From the NCBI RefSeq assembly GCF_002154225.1, contig NZ_MTSE01000020.1, positions 1 to 64,000 of the forward strand: a stretch of DNA of 64,000 nt, written 5' to 3'. The notes beneath the pieces are model-generated. The model was not told the origin of the DNA and did no database searches. It saw only the letters and a program-made list of their open reading frames with translations. The position numbers were made by a program, and so were the translations under genes. Each line of letters opens with the position of its first letter. Position 1 is the stretch's first letter. This document shows, piece after piece, positions 43,865-52,773 of this stretch. This DNA comes from Hymenobacter crusticola (GTDB lineage: Bacteria; Bacteroidota; Bacteroidia; Cytophagales; Hymenobacteraceae).

Positions 43865-43974
43865 TCATCTGTCATCCTGCGCTTGCGAAGGACCTTATCA
43901 CACCCGAAAGAGCCGTCGTAACGATGGGCGTTCAGGCATGACGAAGTCCTTCGCAAGCGCAGGATGACAGATGA
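43865..43974. repeat. 110-bp long-hairpin intergenic element inside the bio operon
   Basis: Perfect 29-bp arms 43865-43893 and 43946-43974 around a 52-bp centre, filling the space between bioB (stop 43835) and bioF (start 43987). Such GTCATCCTGCGC...-type elements recur between genes in Hymenobacter-like genomes as I recall; no second copy is in this window. A T-run (ATTTTTG) follows, so it could also reduce transcription into bioF. Confidence 0.75.
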
Positions 43975-43986
43975 TTTTTGTTCATA

Positions 43987-45156
43987 ATGACCCAACACCT
44001 GCTTCTTCAACGCCTCGCCCAGCAGCTCGCCAAGCGGGAAGCCGAAGGTACCCGCCGCTACCTAACCACTACCAGTGCTGCTCGCGTCGATTTCAGCTCC
44101 AATGACTACCTAGGTCTAGCCCGCTCCAAAACGCTACACGCAACACTCCAGCAGGAAGTGGCCGAAATGGCAGGCAGCACCGGCTCGCGCCTCCTTACGG
44201 GTAACTCTGCCAAAGCGGAAGCACTGGAACTACACCTAGCTAGCTTCCACCGCGGCGAAGCCGCGCTGCTGTTCAATTCTGGCTATGCCGCGAACCTAGG
44301 TTTCTTCGCGGCCGTGCCCCGCCGCGGCGACGTTATCTTCTATGATGAAGCGAGCCATGCTTCCGTGAAGGATGGCATCCGGGGCAGCTTTGCGACGGCG
44401 TACAGCTTCCGCCACAACGATGTAGCTGATCTGGAACGACGCTTGCGCCGCGCCAATCTGGCCACTGGAGGGGCGGTATTTGTGGCGGTAGAAGCGCTGT
44501 ACTCGATGGATGGTGACCAGGCGCCACTGCGGGAGCTAGCCACTTTCTGCCAGCAGGAAGGCCTCTACCTGGTTGTCGATGAGGCACATACCAACGGCTT
44601 GTATGGCCCGCAGGGCGAAGGCTTAGTGGTGGAACTGGGTTTGACGGAGCAGATTTTTGCCCGCGTACTCACGTTTGGCAAAGCGCTGGGCAGCCAGGGT
44701 GCGGCTGTGGTCGGGGCGACGGTGCTGCGTGATTTCCTTATCAACTTCAGCCGACCGTTTATCTACACCACCGCCTTGTCGCCGGGCACCATTGCCGTTC
44801 TTACCGCTGCTTACCAGCTACTTCCAACGCTTACACCAGAGCGGCAACGGCTATTTGCCTTGTCTGATTTGCTGAAAGCGACGTTGAATGCCGTGCCTGG
44901 TTTGCAGGTACCAGAAGCTAGCCACATCATTCACCCGGTCTTCTTTCCGGCGGCTACCGCCGGGCCGGCTCACGTGCGCGCCGTGGCGCAAGCGGCCCAA
45001 TCGGCCGGCTTCGATGTACGGCCGATTGTGTCGCCGACGGTGCCGGTTGGCACGGAGCGGCTGCGACTTATTGCGCATAGCTTCAACACCGAAGCCGAGA
45101 TTCTAGCGTTGGCCGACGTGTTGCGGGCGGCGCTATCCATAGCGCCGCCTTTGTAG
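43987..45156 (+). CDS. bioF: 8-amino-7-oxononanoate synthase
   Basis: A 389-aa PLP enzyme condensing pimeloyl-ACP/CoA with L-alanine. ATG 43987 opens MTQHLLLQRLAQQLAKREAEG. Family blocks: DFSSNDYLGLARS, GSTGSRLLTGN, NSGYAANLGFFA, FYDEASHASVKDGIR, LVVDEAHTNGLYGPQGEG and the PLP Lys-232 in LTFGKALGSQGAAVVG. Length and order are normal. Its pimeloyl substrate supplier is not obvious in the window apart from the ketoacyl synthase at 47389. Confidence 0.96.
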   Translation: MTQHLLLQRLAQQLAKREAEGTRRYLTTTSAARVDFSSNDYLGLARSKTLHATLQQEVAEMAGSTGSRLLTGNSAKAEALELHLASFHRGEAALLFNSGYAANLGFFAAVPRRGDVIFYDEASHASVKDGIRGSFATAYSFRHNDVADLERRLRRANLATGGAVFVAVEALYSMDGDQAPLRELATFCQQEGLYLVVDEAHTNGLYGPQGEGLVVELGLTEQIFARVLTFGKALGSQGAAVVGATVLRDFLINFSRPFIYTTALSPGTIAVLTAAYQLLPTLTPERQRLFALSDLLKATLNAVPGLQVPEASHIIHPVFFPAATAGPAHVRAVAQAAQSAGFDVRPIVSPTVPVGTERLRLIAHSFNTEAEILALADVLRAALSIAPPL

Positions 45157-45220
45157 CGCACCACAACCCACCCACGCGCGGCTTACAAAGGTTGCGCTCC
45201 ATGTGCTTTATTGTTTTTCC

Positions 45221-45847
45221 ATGAACCCTGAACGCTTATTCGTCACTGGTATCGGCACCGACGTTGGCAAAACGCTGATAGCGGCCATCCTCACCGAAGC
45301 CCTAGGTGCCGATTATTGGAAACCGGTGCAAGCCGGCCTCACTCCCACCACCGACAGCGCCACCGTTCGGCAGCTCGTGACCAATCCGGCTTGCCAGTTT
45401 CACCCAGAAGCTTACCGCTTGCAGTTGCCTGCCTCGCCCCACACGGCAGCAGCAGCCGAGAATAAGCTCATTCGTCCCGCAGATTTCACGCTTCCCCAAA
45501 CGGACAATCACCTCATTGTGGAGGGCGCGGGTGGCTTGCTGGTGCCGCTGGCGCCAGGTTTTTTGATCGTCGATCTGATAGCCCAGCTTGGCCTAGCAAC
45601 GGTGGTGGTATCGCGGAACTACCTAGGTAGCATCAACCATACGTTGCTGACGTTGGAGGCGCTCCGCCAACGCGGCCTAGCGGTGCGCGGACTCATATTC
45701 AACGGCGAGCCCAACCCTTCGACGGAAGACTTTATTACCCAGCACACCGGTGTGCCGTTGCTCCCGCGCATACTCCCCGAAGCAACGGTGAATGCGGCAG
45801 CGGTAAGCCGCTATGCTCCTGCATTTCGGGCGGCATTTGGGTTATAA
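45221..45847 (+). CDS. bioD: Dethiobiotin synthetase
   Basis: A 208-aa ATP-dependent carboxylase forming the ureido ring. ATG 45221 gives MNPERLFVTGIGTDVGKTLIAA with the P-loop GTDVGKT; then YWKPVQAGL, VEGAGGLLVPLAPG and VVVSRNYLGSINHTLLTLEAL, as in BioD. Slightly shorter than the E. coli enzyme (about 225). 64 bp after bioF. Confidence 0.95.
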   Translation: MNPERLFVTGIGTDVGKTLIAAILTEALGADYWKPVQAGLTPTTDSATVRQLVTNPACQFHPEAYRLQLPASPHTAAAAENKLIRPADFTLPQTDNHLIVEGAGGLLVPLAPGFLIVDLIAQLGLATVVVSRNYLGSINHTLLTLEALRQRGLAVRGLIFNGEPNPSTEDFITQHTGVPLLPRILPEATVNAAAVSRYAPAFRAAFGL

Positions 45848-45934
45848 AATTACGCTCAAAAATCAGGCTGAGCTTGTCGACGTCTGATAGTCAACTTGTT
45901 TCTTGCTCCTTTCCTTACCTGTTGCTCCTTGAAA

Positions 45935-47218
45935 ATGTCTCTTGCCACCCGCGACCATGCCGTTATCTGGCACCCGTACACCCAGATGCAAACCGCCCCG
46001 CTGCCCATTCCCATTGTGCGCGGGCAGGGAGCATGGCTGTATGCCGAAGATGGTACTGCTTACCTTGATGCCGTAGCCTCCTGGTGGGTAAACCTGCACG
46101 GTCATGCGCATCCGCACATTGCCGAACGGGTCAGCAAACAGCTACACACGCTAGAGCACGTGCTGTTTGCGGGCTTCACCCACCCTGCGGCGGTGGAGCT
46201 AGCCGAGCAGCTGCTCGAAATTCTGCCCGCCAATCAAGCCCGCATCTTCTACTCCGACAACGGCTCGACAGCGGTGGAAGTGGCCCTGAAAATGGCGCTG
46301 CAATATTTCCACAACCTAGGGCGGCCGCGCCAAACCATCGTGGCCTTCCGCGACAGTTACCACGGCGATACGTTCGGCGCTATGGCGGTAAGCAGCCGCG
46401 GTGCGTTCACGGCGCCATTTGCGCCCTTGCTTTTCGATGTGGCGTTTATCGACGTGCCCGTCCCTGGCCACGAAGCCGAAAGCCTGGCCCAACTTGAAGC
46501 CGTGGCCGCCCAGGGCGACGTGGCTGCGTTCATTTTTGAGCCACTGCTGCTCGGCACGGCCGGTATGATTACCTACTCACCCGATGCGCTCAATGCCCTG
46601 ATGGCCTGTTGCCAACGCCACGGCATCCTAACCATTGCCGACGAGGTGATGACGGGTTTTGGGCGCACTGGCCGTCTGTTTGCCAGCGAGTACCTAGCTA
46701 GCCAGCCCGACATGGTGTGCCTCTCCAAAGGCATAACTGGCGGCACCATGGCCCTTGGCGCGACGAGCTGCGCTGCCGCCGTATACGAGGCCTTTCTGAG
46801 TGAAGACAAGCTCAAAACCCTCTTCCACGGCCACTCCTATACGGCTAATCCGGTGGCATGCGCGGCGGCCTTGGCGAGCATGGAGCTAACTCGCTCGGCG
46901 GAATGCGCAGCCAACCTAGCGCGTATCAACCTAGCACATCAGCAGTTTGCGCAAGAAATGACCGACCAACCCGGCATCCGCGACATTCGATTACTTGGGA
47001 CGGTGCTTGCGCTGGAATTTGCCGTCGACACAACGACCACTTACTTCAGCTCCCTGCGCGACGAGCTGTACCAATTGGCCCTCTCCCAACGTGTCATTCT
47101 GCGGCCGCTTGGCAATATCATCTACACCATGCCGCCTTACTGCACAACAAACGAGGAATTACAGCTGATCTATAGCGTGATGCGTCAGATGCGGGAGTTG
47201 GTAACCAGCAAGCGGTGA
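45935..47218 (+). CDS. bioA: Adenosylmethionine-8-amino-7-oxononanoate transaminase
   Basis: A 427-aa class III aminotransferase. ATG 45935 is chosen, giving MSLATRDHAVIWHPYTQMQ, the BioA start (the codons before it resemble no homologue). Blocks: WLYAEDGTAYLDAVASWWVNLHGHAHP (quoted in parts: YLDAVASWWVNLHGHAHP), YSDNGSTAVEVALKMA, FRDSYHGDTFGAMAVS, DEVMTGFGRTG, PLP Lys-265 in CLSKGITGGTM, and HGHSYTANPVACAAAL. Converts KAPA to DAPA with SAM as amino donor. Confidence 0.96.
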   Translation: MSLATRDHAVIWHPYTQMQTAPLPIPIVRGQGAWLYAEDGTAYLDAVASWWVNLHGHAHPHIAERVSKQLHTLEHVLFAGFTHPAAVELAEQLLEILPANQARIFYSDNGSTAVEVALKMALQYFHNLGRPRQTIVAFRDSYHGDTFGAMAVSSRGAFTAPFAPLLFDVAFIDVPVPGHEAESLAQLEAVAAQGDVAAFIFEPLLLGTAGMITYSPDALNALMACCQRHGILTIADEVMTGFGRTGRLFASEYLASQPDMVCLSKGITGGTMALGATSCAAAVYEAFLSEDKLKTLFHGHSYTANPVACAAALASMELTRSAECAANLARINLAHQQFAQEMTDQPGIRDIRLLGTVLALEFAVDTTTTYFSSLRDELYQLALSQRVILRPLGNIIYTMPPYCTTNEELQLIYSVMRQMRELVTSKR

Positions 47219-47388
47219 CGCAAGCTGCTCCTCCTGCGTGGGGGTGCGGTTGTAAGCGCCAAGCCTGAGCTTTGTGTGTCTTTAAATGATTTGTGCCTAG
47301 GACATAGCCTAGGTTGCGCAACCACGCCGTTCAACTATGCGCTTTGCACTCAGAACTCAGATACCCAAACGCTTCTATTTCTTCGTTC

Positions 47389-48594
47389 ATGTCTGCTGAA
47401 GACCTGATTATTATTCGCGGTAGCGGCAGCTTATCCGCCTTGGGCCTAGGTTCGGGGGGCTACACTGCCCCTGCTCCAACCTTTACTACCCGATACCTCG
47501 GTACCCACTCGCTGCCGGTAGCTGCCTTGCCCGCCGCTGCCGAGGCAGCCGTAGCTGCGTTGCGTCAGCAGCACCCCTCCTATCGCCAGCTCGACCGCAC
47601 AGTGTTGCTGGCCCTGCTTGCAGCCCAGCAAGCCACCAAGCAAGCAGGGTGGTCAGTGCCAGCCGAACAGGCCTCGTTAGCTGTCAGCATTGGCTCGTCG
47701 CGCGGCGCAACGGGCCGGTTGGAGCAATTTCACCAGGAGTTTTTGGCGGAAGGCACCGTGCCGGTTGCTGCCTCGCCCCTCACAACCCTGGGCAACGTGG
47801 CGAGTTGGGTCGCGTTTGATGCCGGAGCTCACGGCGGCGCGGCCCTGAGCCATTCTAGCACATGCAGCAGCGCATTTCAGGCCCTTGGCAACGCTCTAGC
47901 CTGGCTTCGGGCCGGCATGGCCGACCGGTTTTTGGCCGGGGGCGCCGAAGCACCACTCACCGATTTTACGCTGGCTCAAATGCAGGCCATCGGCATTTAT
48001 TCGCCTTTCGCGGAAGCTGATTGGCCCTGCCGCCCCGGCGCGGGCGGGCCTTCTACGTTCACACTCGGCGAAGGAGCAGCAGTGTTTGCCCTCGAAAAAG
48101 CTAGTCCGCAAGCGGTGCAACACCAAAAGCTATCCCGCCCCGACAAGCCCATTTTCCAGCTCGAAAGTGTTGGGTTTGGCTTCGAAGCCATTGGCAGCAA
48201 AACGGGCCTTTCGCGCGACGGCCAGCACTTCCAAACCGCGATGCGCCAAGCTCTGGCCCAAGCCAGGCGCACACCCGCCGACGTAGAAGCTGTTGTGCTG
48301 CACAGCCCCGGCACGCCCGCCGGCGACGCAGCCGAACGCGCTGCCATTCAGGCAGTTTTTGGTGAAAACGTGCCGCCGTTCACTTCCAACAAGTGGCTGC
48401 TGGGCCACACCCTAGGTGCCTCAGCGGCGCTGAGTCTGGAGTATGCGCTGCACCTGCTCACAACCCAAACCTGGCCTACTCCCCCCTTCGCCACCGACCT
48501 AGCTCCCGCGCCTATGCGCCCGCTCCGCCGATTGTTGATTAACGCCGCCGGCTTTGGGGGCAACGCGGCTAGTGCCTTGGTGTCTTTGGTGTAA
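47389..48594 (+). CDS. Beta-ketoacyl synthase (KAS I/II type) at the end of the bio operon
   Basis: A 401-aa thiolase-fold ketosynthase. ATG 47389 begins MSAEDLIIIRGSGSLSALGLG. The active site is complete: Cys-159 in HSSTCSSAFQALGNAL, His in VVLHSPGTPAGDAAE, and His in SNKWLLGHTLGASAALSLEYAL with a conserved Lys. Overall similarity is to FabF/FabB, not to the KAS III-type BioZ. It follows bioA by 170 bp on the same strand. Neither bioC, bioH, bioG nor bioW is present, so a role in building the pimeloyl chain for BioF is an attractive inference; housekeeping fatty-acid synthesis or a secondary pathway remains possible. Confidence 0.88.
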   Translation: MSAEDLIIIRGSGSLSALGLGSGGYTAPAPTFTTRYLGTHSLPVAALPAAAEAAVAALRQQHPSYRQLDRTVLLALLAAQQATKQAGWSVPAEQASLAVSIGSSRGATGRLEQFHQEFLAEGTVPVAASPLTTLGNVASWVAFDAGAHGGAALSHSSTCSSAFQALGNALAWLRAGMADRFLAGGAEAPLTDFTLAQMQAIGIYSPFAEADWPCRPGAGGPSTFTLGEGAAVFALEKASPQAVQHQKLSRPDKPIFQLESVGFGFEAIGSKTGLSRDGQHFQTAMRQALAQARRTPADVEAVVLHSPGTPAGDAAERAAIQAVFGENVPPFTSNKWLLGHTLGASAALSLEYALHLLTTQTWPTPPFATDLAPAPMRPLRRLLINAAGFGGNAASALVSLV

Positions 48595-48686
48595 CTGTCA
48601 CTTTACACGTTAATTTAGGCCAGCCTGTTCTGCAGGAACTCATACCTGCATCATCCGTCAAGCCTTATTCTTTCAACACCGACTCT

Positions 48687-50051
48687 ATGAAGTTTTCTTA
48701 CCTTTTTTTGGCCACTGCTGCCAGCCTTGCGCCTGCCTTACTGCGTGCTCAAAGTGCCCCGCCCACCACACCCGATGCCTCTATCAAGCAAATGGTGGAA
48801 GCCATTTCGGCCAAAAATTTGGAAGATGATATCCGCAAGATGGTGTCCTTCGGCACCCGTCATACGCTGAGCGACACCAAAGACAAGAAGCGCGGCATTG
48901 GAGCGGCGCGCAATTGGGTCGAGCAGGAGTTTAAGAAGTACGCCAAAGCCAGCGGCAACCGCCTGAAAGTCGAGCAAGACACCTTCACGCTCAACCCCGA
49001 CGGCCGACGCGTGGACAAGAAAACGCTAATGGCCAACGTGATGGCCACGCTGCCCGGTACCGACCCCAACGACAACCGCGTATTCATCGTGAGCGGACAC
49101 CTCGACTCGCGCGTGACCGACGTGATGAACCGCACCAGCGACGCGCCCGGCGCCAACGACGATGCCTCTGGCGTGGCGCTGGTGATGGAAATGGCCCGCG
49201 TGATGTCACAAAAGCAGTATCCGTGTACGCTCATCTTCGTGGCCGTACAGGGCGAAGAGCAGGGCCTGCTCGGCTCGGGCTACCTCGCTAAGAAGGCTAA
49301 AAAGCTAGGTTGGAACGTTGTGGGCATGCTCAACAACGACATCGTAGGCAACTCGCACGGCTACGACCCCGAGATTTCGGACAACAAGCACATTCGGGTA
49401 TTCAGCGAAGGCGTGCCGGCCACCGAAACGCCCGAGCAAGCTCAGCTACGCCGCACACTCAGCAGCGAAAACGACGCTTCTAGTCGGCAGCTTGCCCGCT
49501 ATGCCAAAACGGCCTGTGAGCAGTACGTGCCCGACTTCGGCGTGATGGTCGAGTATCGTCCCGACCGTTTCCTGCGCGGCGGCGACCACACGCCCTTCAA
49601 CCAGCAAGGCTTCACGGCCGTGCGCTTCACCGAGCCCAACGAAAACTTCAACCACCAACACCAGGATCTGCGCACCGAAAATAACATCGTGTACGGCGAC
49701 AACCCGGAGTTCGTGGACTATCAATACCTGCGCAAGAATACCGGCGTGAACCTAGCCACGATGGCAAGCCTAGCCCTCGCCCCCGACGCGCCGCAGAACG
49801 TGGGTGTGCTCACCGCCAAGCTCACCAACCGCACCGAGCTAAAATGGGATGCCCCCAAAACCGGTCGGAAACCCGCTGGCTACTACGTGCTGATGCGCGA
49901 AACCAGCAGCCCTGTGTGGCAGCAGAAGTTCTTCTTCCCCGGCACCACCGCCGACCTCCCCCACAGCAAAGACAACTACATCTTCGGGGTGGCCTCGGTA
50001 GATGAAGCGGGGCACGAAAGCCTGCCGGTCATTCCTAAGCCTGTTAGATAG
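48687..50051 (+). CDS. M28 family metallopeptidase with C-terminal Fn3-like domain
   Basis: A 454-aa exported Zn aminopeptidase; signal peptide residues ~1-22 (ending LLRAQ). The five metal ligands appear in order: His in VSGHLDSRVTD, bridging Asp in APGANDDASGVAL, catalytic Glu and ligand Glu in VQGEEQGLLGSGY, Asp in MLNNDIVGN, and His in NENFNHQHQD. After ~370 a beta-sandwich resembling fibronectin type III follows (VLTAKLTNRTELKWDAPKTG, YYVLMRETSSPVWQQ). Acts on peptides in the periplasm or outside. Preceded by the biotin genes but probably separate. Confidence 0.92.
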   Translation: MKFSYLFLATAASLAPALLRAQSAPPTTPDASIKQMVEAISAKNLEDDIRKMVSFGTRHTLSDTKDKKRGIGAARNWVEQEFKKYAKASGNRLKVEQDTFTLNPDGRRVDKKTLMANVMATLPGTDPNDNRVFIVSGHLDSRVTDVMNRTSDAPGANDDASGVALVMEMARVMSQKQYPCTLIFVAVQGEEQGLLGSGYLAKKAKKLGWNVVGMLNNDIVGNSHGYDPEISDNKHIRVFSEGVPATETPEQAQLRRTLSSENDASSRQLARYAKTACEQYVPDFGVMVEYRPDRFLRGGDHTPFNQQGFTAVRFTEPNENFNHQHQDLRTENNIVYGDNPEFVDYQYLRKNTGVNLATMASLALAPDAPQNVGVLTAKLTNRTELKWDAPKTGRKPAGYYVLMRETSSPVWQQKFFFPGTTADLPHSKDNYIFGVASVDEAGHESLPVIPKPVR

Positions 50052-50065
50052 GGAAATTGCAGGTA

Positions 50066-50100
50066 TGTATGAAGCGATCTGCATTAGGTCGCTTCATACA
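50066..50100. terminator. Weak hairpin after the M28 gene
   Basis: A 12-bp perfect stem (50066-50077 with 50089-50100), 11-nt loop, 14 bases after the stop, without a T-run. TATCTTG at 50122-50128, just before the next ATG, may be a promoter. Confidence 0.45.
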
Positions 50101-50138
50101 CACCTGCGTGAGTCAGTTAAGTATCTTGGACGAGTTCA

Positions 50139-50690
50139 ATGAGAAGAGTAACTACTATACAAGTTCAAGAGAGTATAGACAACCAAAGGCTCATCTTAGA
50201 TGAGAGCTGGCAAGAGGAGTTTGATCGTCTTTTTATCTACTTCATTTTTGGCGCTATAGTTTTATACACTTTGTATGAAATAAGTACTCTTAGCTTTAAA
50301 AGCGCTAATGAAAAGTTTATTTTAATAACTATATTCCCTGCAATTATTACATTTGGCACATACGTAATTTATAGAAAATTCACAGAAAAGAAGCTTAGCA
50401 AGATTGAGAATGCATTTGATAAAACAAAAAACAGAGAGATATTACTCGATTTTGCTGCTAATAGCGGCTACAAAATTTATCATAAATCAAAATACTGTTG
50501 CGTTTTAAACAAATCCTCTTTGGGATATAACACAACTTATGTAAAATCAGCAGTTGTTATTATTACAAACAATGCCATCTTGTTTACAGTAATACAAGAC
50601 AAGCCTAAGTTGAATATGCCAACACTTATAACCCATTTACTATTTGAATACGGTTTAAAAAAGCTATTCAACCAACAACTTACTCTCTAA
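50139..50690 (+). CDS. AT-rich small membrane protein of unknown function
   Basis: A 183-aa protein with two hydrophobic segments at about 30-48 (FDRLFIYFIFGAIVLYTLYE) and 62-79 (ILITIFPAIITFGTYVIY), then a basic soluble domain (KKLSKIENAFDKTKNREILLDFAA, YHKSKYCCVLNKSSLG). No family recognised. Base and codon use differ sharply from the neighbours (many AAA, ATA, TTT codons), which suggests acquisition by transfer or relaxed selection. Its 3' end overlaps the converging T9SS/TonB gene by 27 bp. ATG 50139 follows TATCTTG at 50122 by 10 bases. Confidence 0.75.
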   Translation: MRRVTTIQVQESIDNQRLILDESWQEEFDRLFIYFIFGAIVLYTLYEISTLSFKSANEKFILITIFPAIITFGTYVIYRKFTEKKLSKIENAFDKTKNREILLDFAANSGYKIYHKSKYCCVLNKSSLGYNTTYVKSAVVIITNNAILFTVIQDKPKLNMPTLITHLLFEYGLKKLFNQQLTL

Positions 50691-52538
50691 CGTAGTGGCA
50701 GGCCCAACAACTTTCACCACATAAACTCCCGCCGGCAGCTCTTTAACGGACAGGCTAGCTTCTAATTTATCAGCTACTTGGTAAGTAGCATTGCGTTGCA
50801 ACTGGCCCGTAGCAGCCGTATAGAGCTGAACTGATACACTGCCTTTTCCTAGGCCAGTCGCTTGGATGGTTACGTTTGTAGAAGCTGGATTTGGGAAAAC
50901 AGATACGCTGTTCCCAGCGCCCTCCCCCAATTTTAGTGCGGCTTTCTCCTTTGGCAAAGTGATTTGAGCATATGTGTAGGTTGTCGTGCGGTAGGGCTGC
51001 AGCACACCATTTTTATTGATGCTCTTCGTGGGAAAACCTAGGTTGTTGTAGGTATATATATTTGTTCTAAACGGTTTATCATTCTGTTTCTTCTCTACTA
51101 AATTAAGTAAGCCTTCTTCTTCTATCCCGTGGTGATACCACCGTTGAATAAAAAGATCTTTCAACGGGTTTATTTTTCTGTCATACGAATAGGCATATAC
51201 AGTCGGCACTTTCAGGTCGGCATAATTGTATCGATATACAATTGATTTTTCTATCAAGCCACTGGGCAACAGAGTAAAATCAGTAAGGCTGTATGAACGT
51301 AGGGTTTCTTTATCTGGTCTCTCTGTTTTCTCGAGCACAACTGAGTAGACCTTTTTCCCATTCTTTAAACTTTCTTTTTCATTAATCACCGTTCGCTCGC
51401 ACAATAGCCACTGCTGTTGCGTGAGGATATAGAATTCTATTTTTATTAATTGCGCGTTTTGATTGTAGAAATATAGATACTTAGTTCTCTTATCAATCTT
51501 TGATTGTAGCTGACCATTTTTTCCATACACGTACTGCATTTTAGACACCGACATCAATTTGCCGCTGTTCAAATAATTCAGCTGATGCGTGCGTGGCCGA
51601 CCTAGGCTGTCGTAGGTGAAATAATGCAGATACACTACCGGAGCTTTCCCACTAGATTGGTGCATCGAATCGCGGAAGCTAGCTAGTCGATAAACGCTAG
51701 CCCCCGAATACTTCGGAAGCTCAGGCTGTGTCTTGCTCGGAGCGGCGCTGGCACTCAGAAGCGCGGCCCCATTTTGCCCTGTAGAGATGGCAAAGGTGAT
51801 GGGCACCGTCATCCAGGTGTGCACCGCTTCGCCATCCTGCTGGCCGGGGGTGAACTTGCCCAGGTGCTTGACGGCTTGCACAGAGGCATTATTCAGGAGC
51901 GGCGACGGCGAATGAACGACGAAAACGTCGGTAACGACCCCATCAGCGTCAATTAAAAAGGAAACGAACACCTTGCCGCTTACTTGTTGGCGTAGCGCCT
52001 CGCGCGGGTAGCGCGTGTTACGGCTAATATCTTGTTGCATCTTTTCGTTACCGCCTGGGTACGTGGGCTGCAAGTCGTTTTCCTTGTAGGCCACGACCTT
52101 GCCATCGGGTGCAAAGCATTCCCCAGTTTTGCGTGTCCCCGTTTCGTATCGCTCTCGGCGCTTGAGCGTGCCATCCGGGTAGTAGCTGCGCAACTCCCCC
52201 TGCAAGCGGCCGGCTAGGTACGTTTCCTGCCGCTTCACCTGCCCATTCTCATACCATTGTGAGTAGACGCCCTCTAGCACGCTGCGGCGCAGATTAGCAT
52301 ACTGCTTGCTGCTTTTCAGCTTACCCGAGGAATAATAAGCTCGCACGGTGGCCGCCACGCTATCCTGGTAGATGGTTTCTACCCGATGGTCGGCGCCGAG
52401 GGCGGATGGAAGCCTAGCTCCGTACCGATCGTAATACTCTATTTTCCGCTCTGGAGTGGTGGCAGGAACGCTCTGTGCACTTACGCCAACAACTATCAAT
52501 AAGAAATAAACAAGCAAAGCGCTTCGGACGGTTGTCAT
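50664..52538 (-). CDS. MORN-like repeat/TonB C-terminal domain protein with T9SS sorting tail
   Basis: A 624-aa exported protein: signal peptide (~1-21), then YwqK/MORN-like repeats at ~65-150 (YYSSGKLKSSKQY, VYSQWYENGQVKRQETYLAGRLQGELRSYYPDGT in parts), a TonB_C domain at ~165-250 (YPGGNEKMQQDI, RYPREALRQQVSGKVFVSFLIDADG, FTPGQQDGE), a region of YD-like text (YTYNNLGFPTKSINKNG) and a C-terminal type A T9SS sorting domain (VSVFPNPASTNVTIQ ... ELPAGVYVVKVV). TonB_C normally works in the periplasm whereas the sorting tail predicts surface release; the combination is odd. Parts of 51000-51550 are AT-richer. Confidence 0.86.
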   Translation of the reverse strand: MTTVRSALLVYFLLIVVGVSAQSVPATTPERKIEYYDRYGARLPSALGADHRVETIYQDSVAATVRAYYSSGKLKSSKQYANLRRSVLEGVYSQWYENGQVKRQETYLAGRLQGELRSYYPDGTLKRRERYETGTRKTGECFAPDGKVVAYKENDLQPTYPGGNEKMQQDISRNTRYPREALRQQVSGKVFVSFLIDADGVVTDVFVVHSPSPLLNNASVQAVKHLGKFTPGQQDGEAVHTWMTVPITFAISTGQNGAALLSASAAPSKTQPELPKYSGASVYRLASFRDSMHQSSGKAPVVYLHYFTYDSLGRPRTHQLNYLNSGKLMSVSKMQYVYGKNGQLQSKIDKRTKYLYFYNQNAQLIKIEFYILTQQQWLLCERTVINEKESLKNGKKVYSVVLEKTERPDKETLRSYSLTDFTLLPSGLIEKSIVYRYNYADLKVPTVYAYSYDRKINPLKDLFIQRWYHHGIEEEGLLNLVEKKQNDKPFRTNIYTYNNLGFPTKSINKNGVLQPYRTTTYTYAQITLPKEKAALKLGEGAGNSVSVFPNPASTNVTIQATGLGKGSVSVQLYTAATGQLQRNATYQVADKLEASLSVKELPAGVYVVKVVGPATTLESKLLVE

Positions 52539-52773
52539 AGATATACGCTGAAGAAGGATAGGCTAGAATAGGCAGAAACAGTGGCGTGAAATATAGGAAA
52601 ATGCCTTCGTAATTAAGTAATTACCTTACGTTGCGGAACAGCGCTAGAAGCTAGTTACTCACCCTTTTGCAAGGGGGATACTACGCTGCTTTGCCTGAGC
52701 CAGACGACCCACCTGTAACCTTAACTACGACTGCTATACGAGGTACAGGTATAACCCTTCCACAAGCGCCCCC

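Noticed and set aside
47389..48594. Ketoacyl synthase as BioZ
   Set aside because: BioZ is a KAS III-type enzyme; this protein has the Cys-His-His layout of FabF/FabB.
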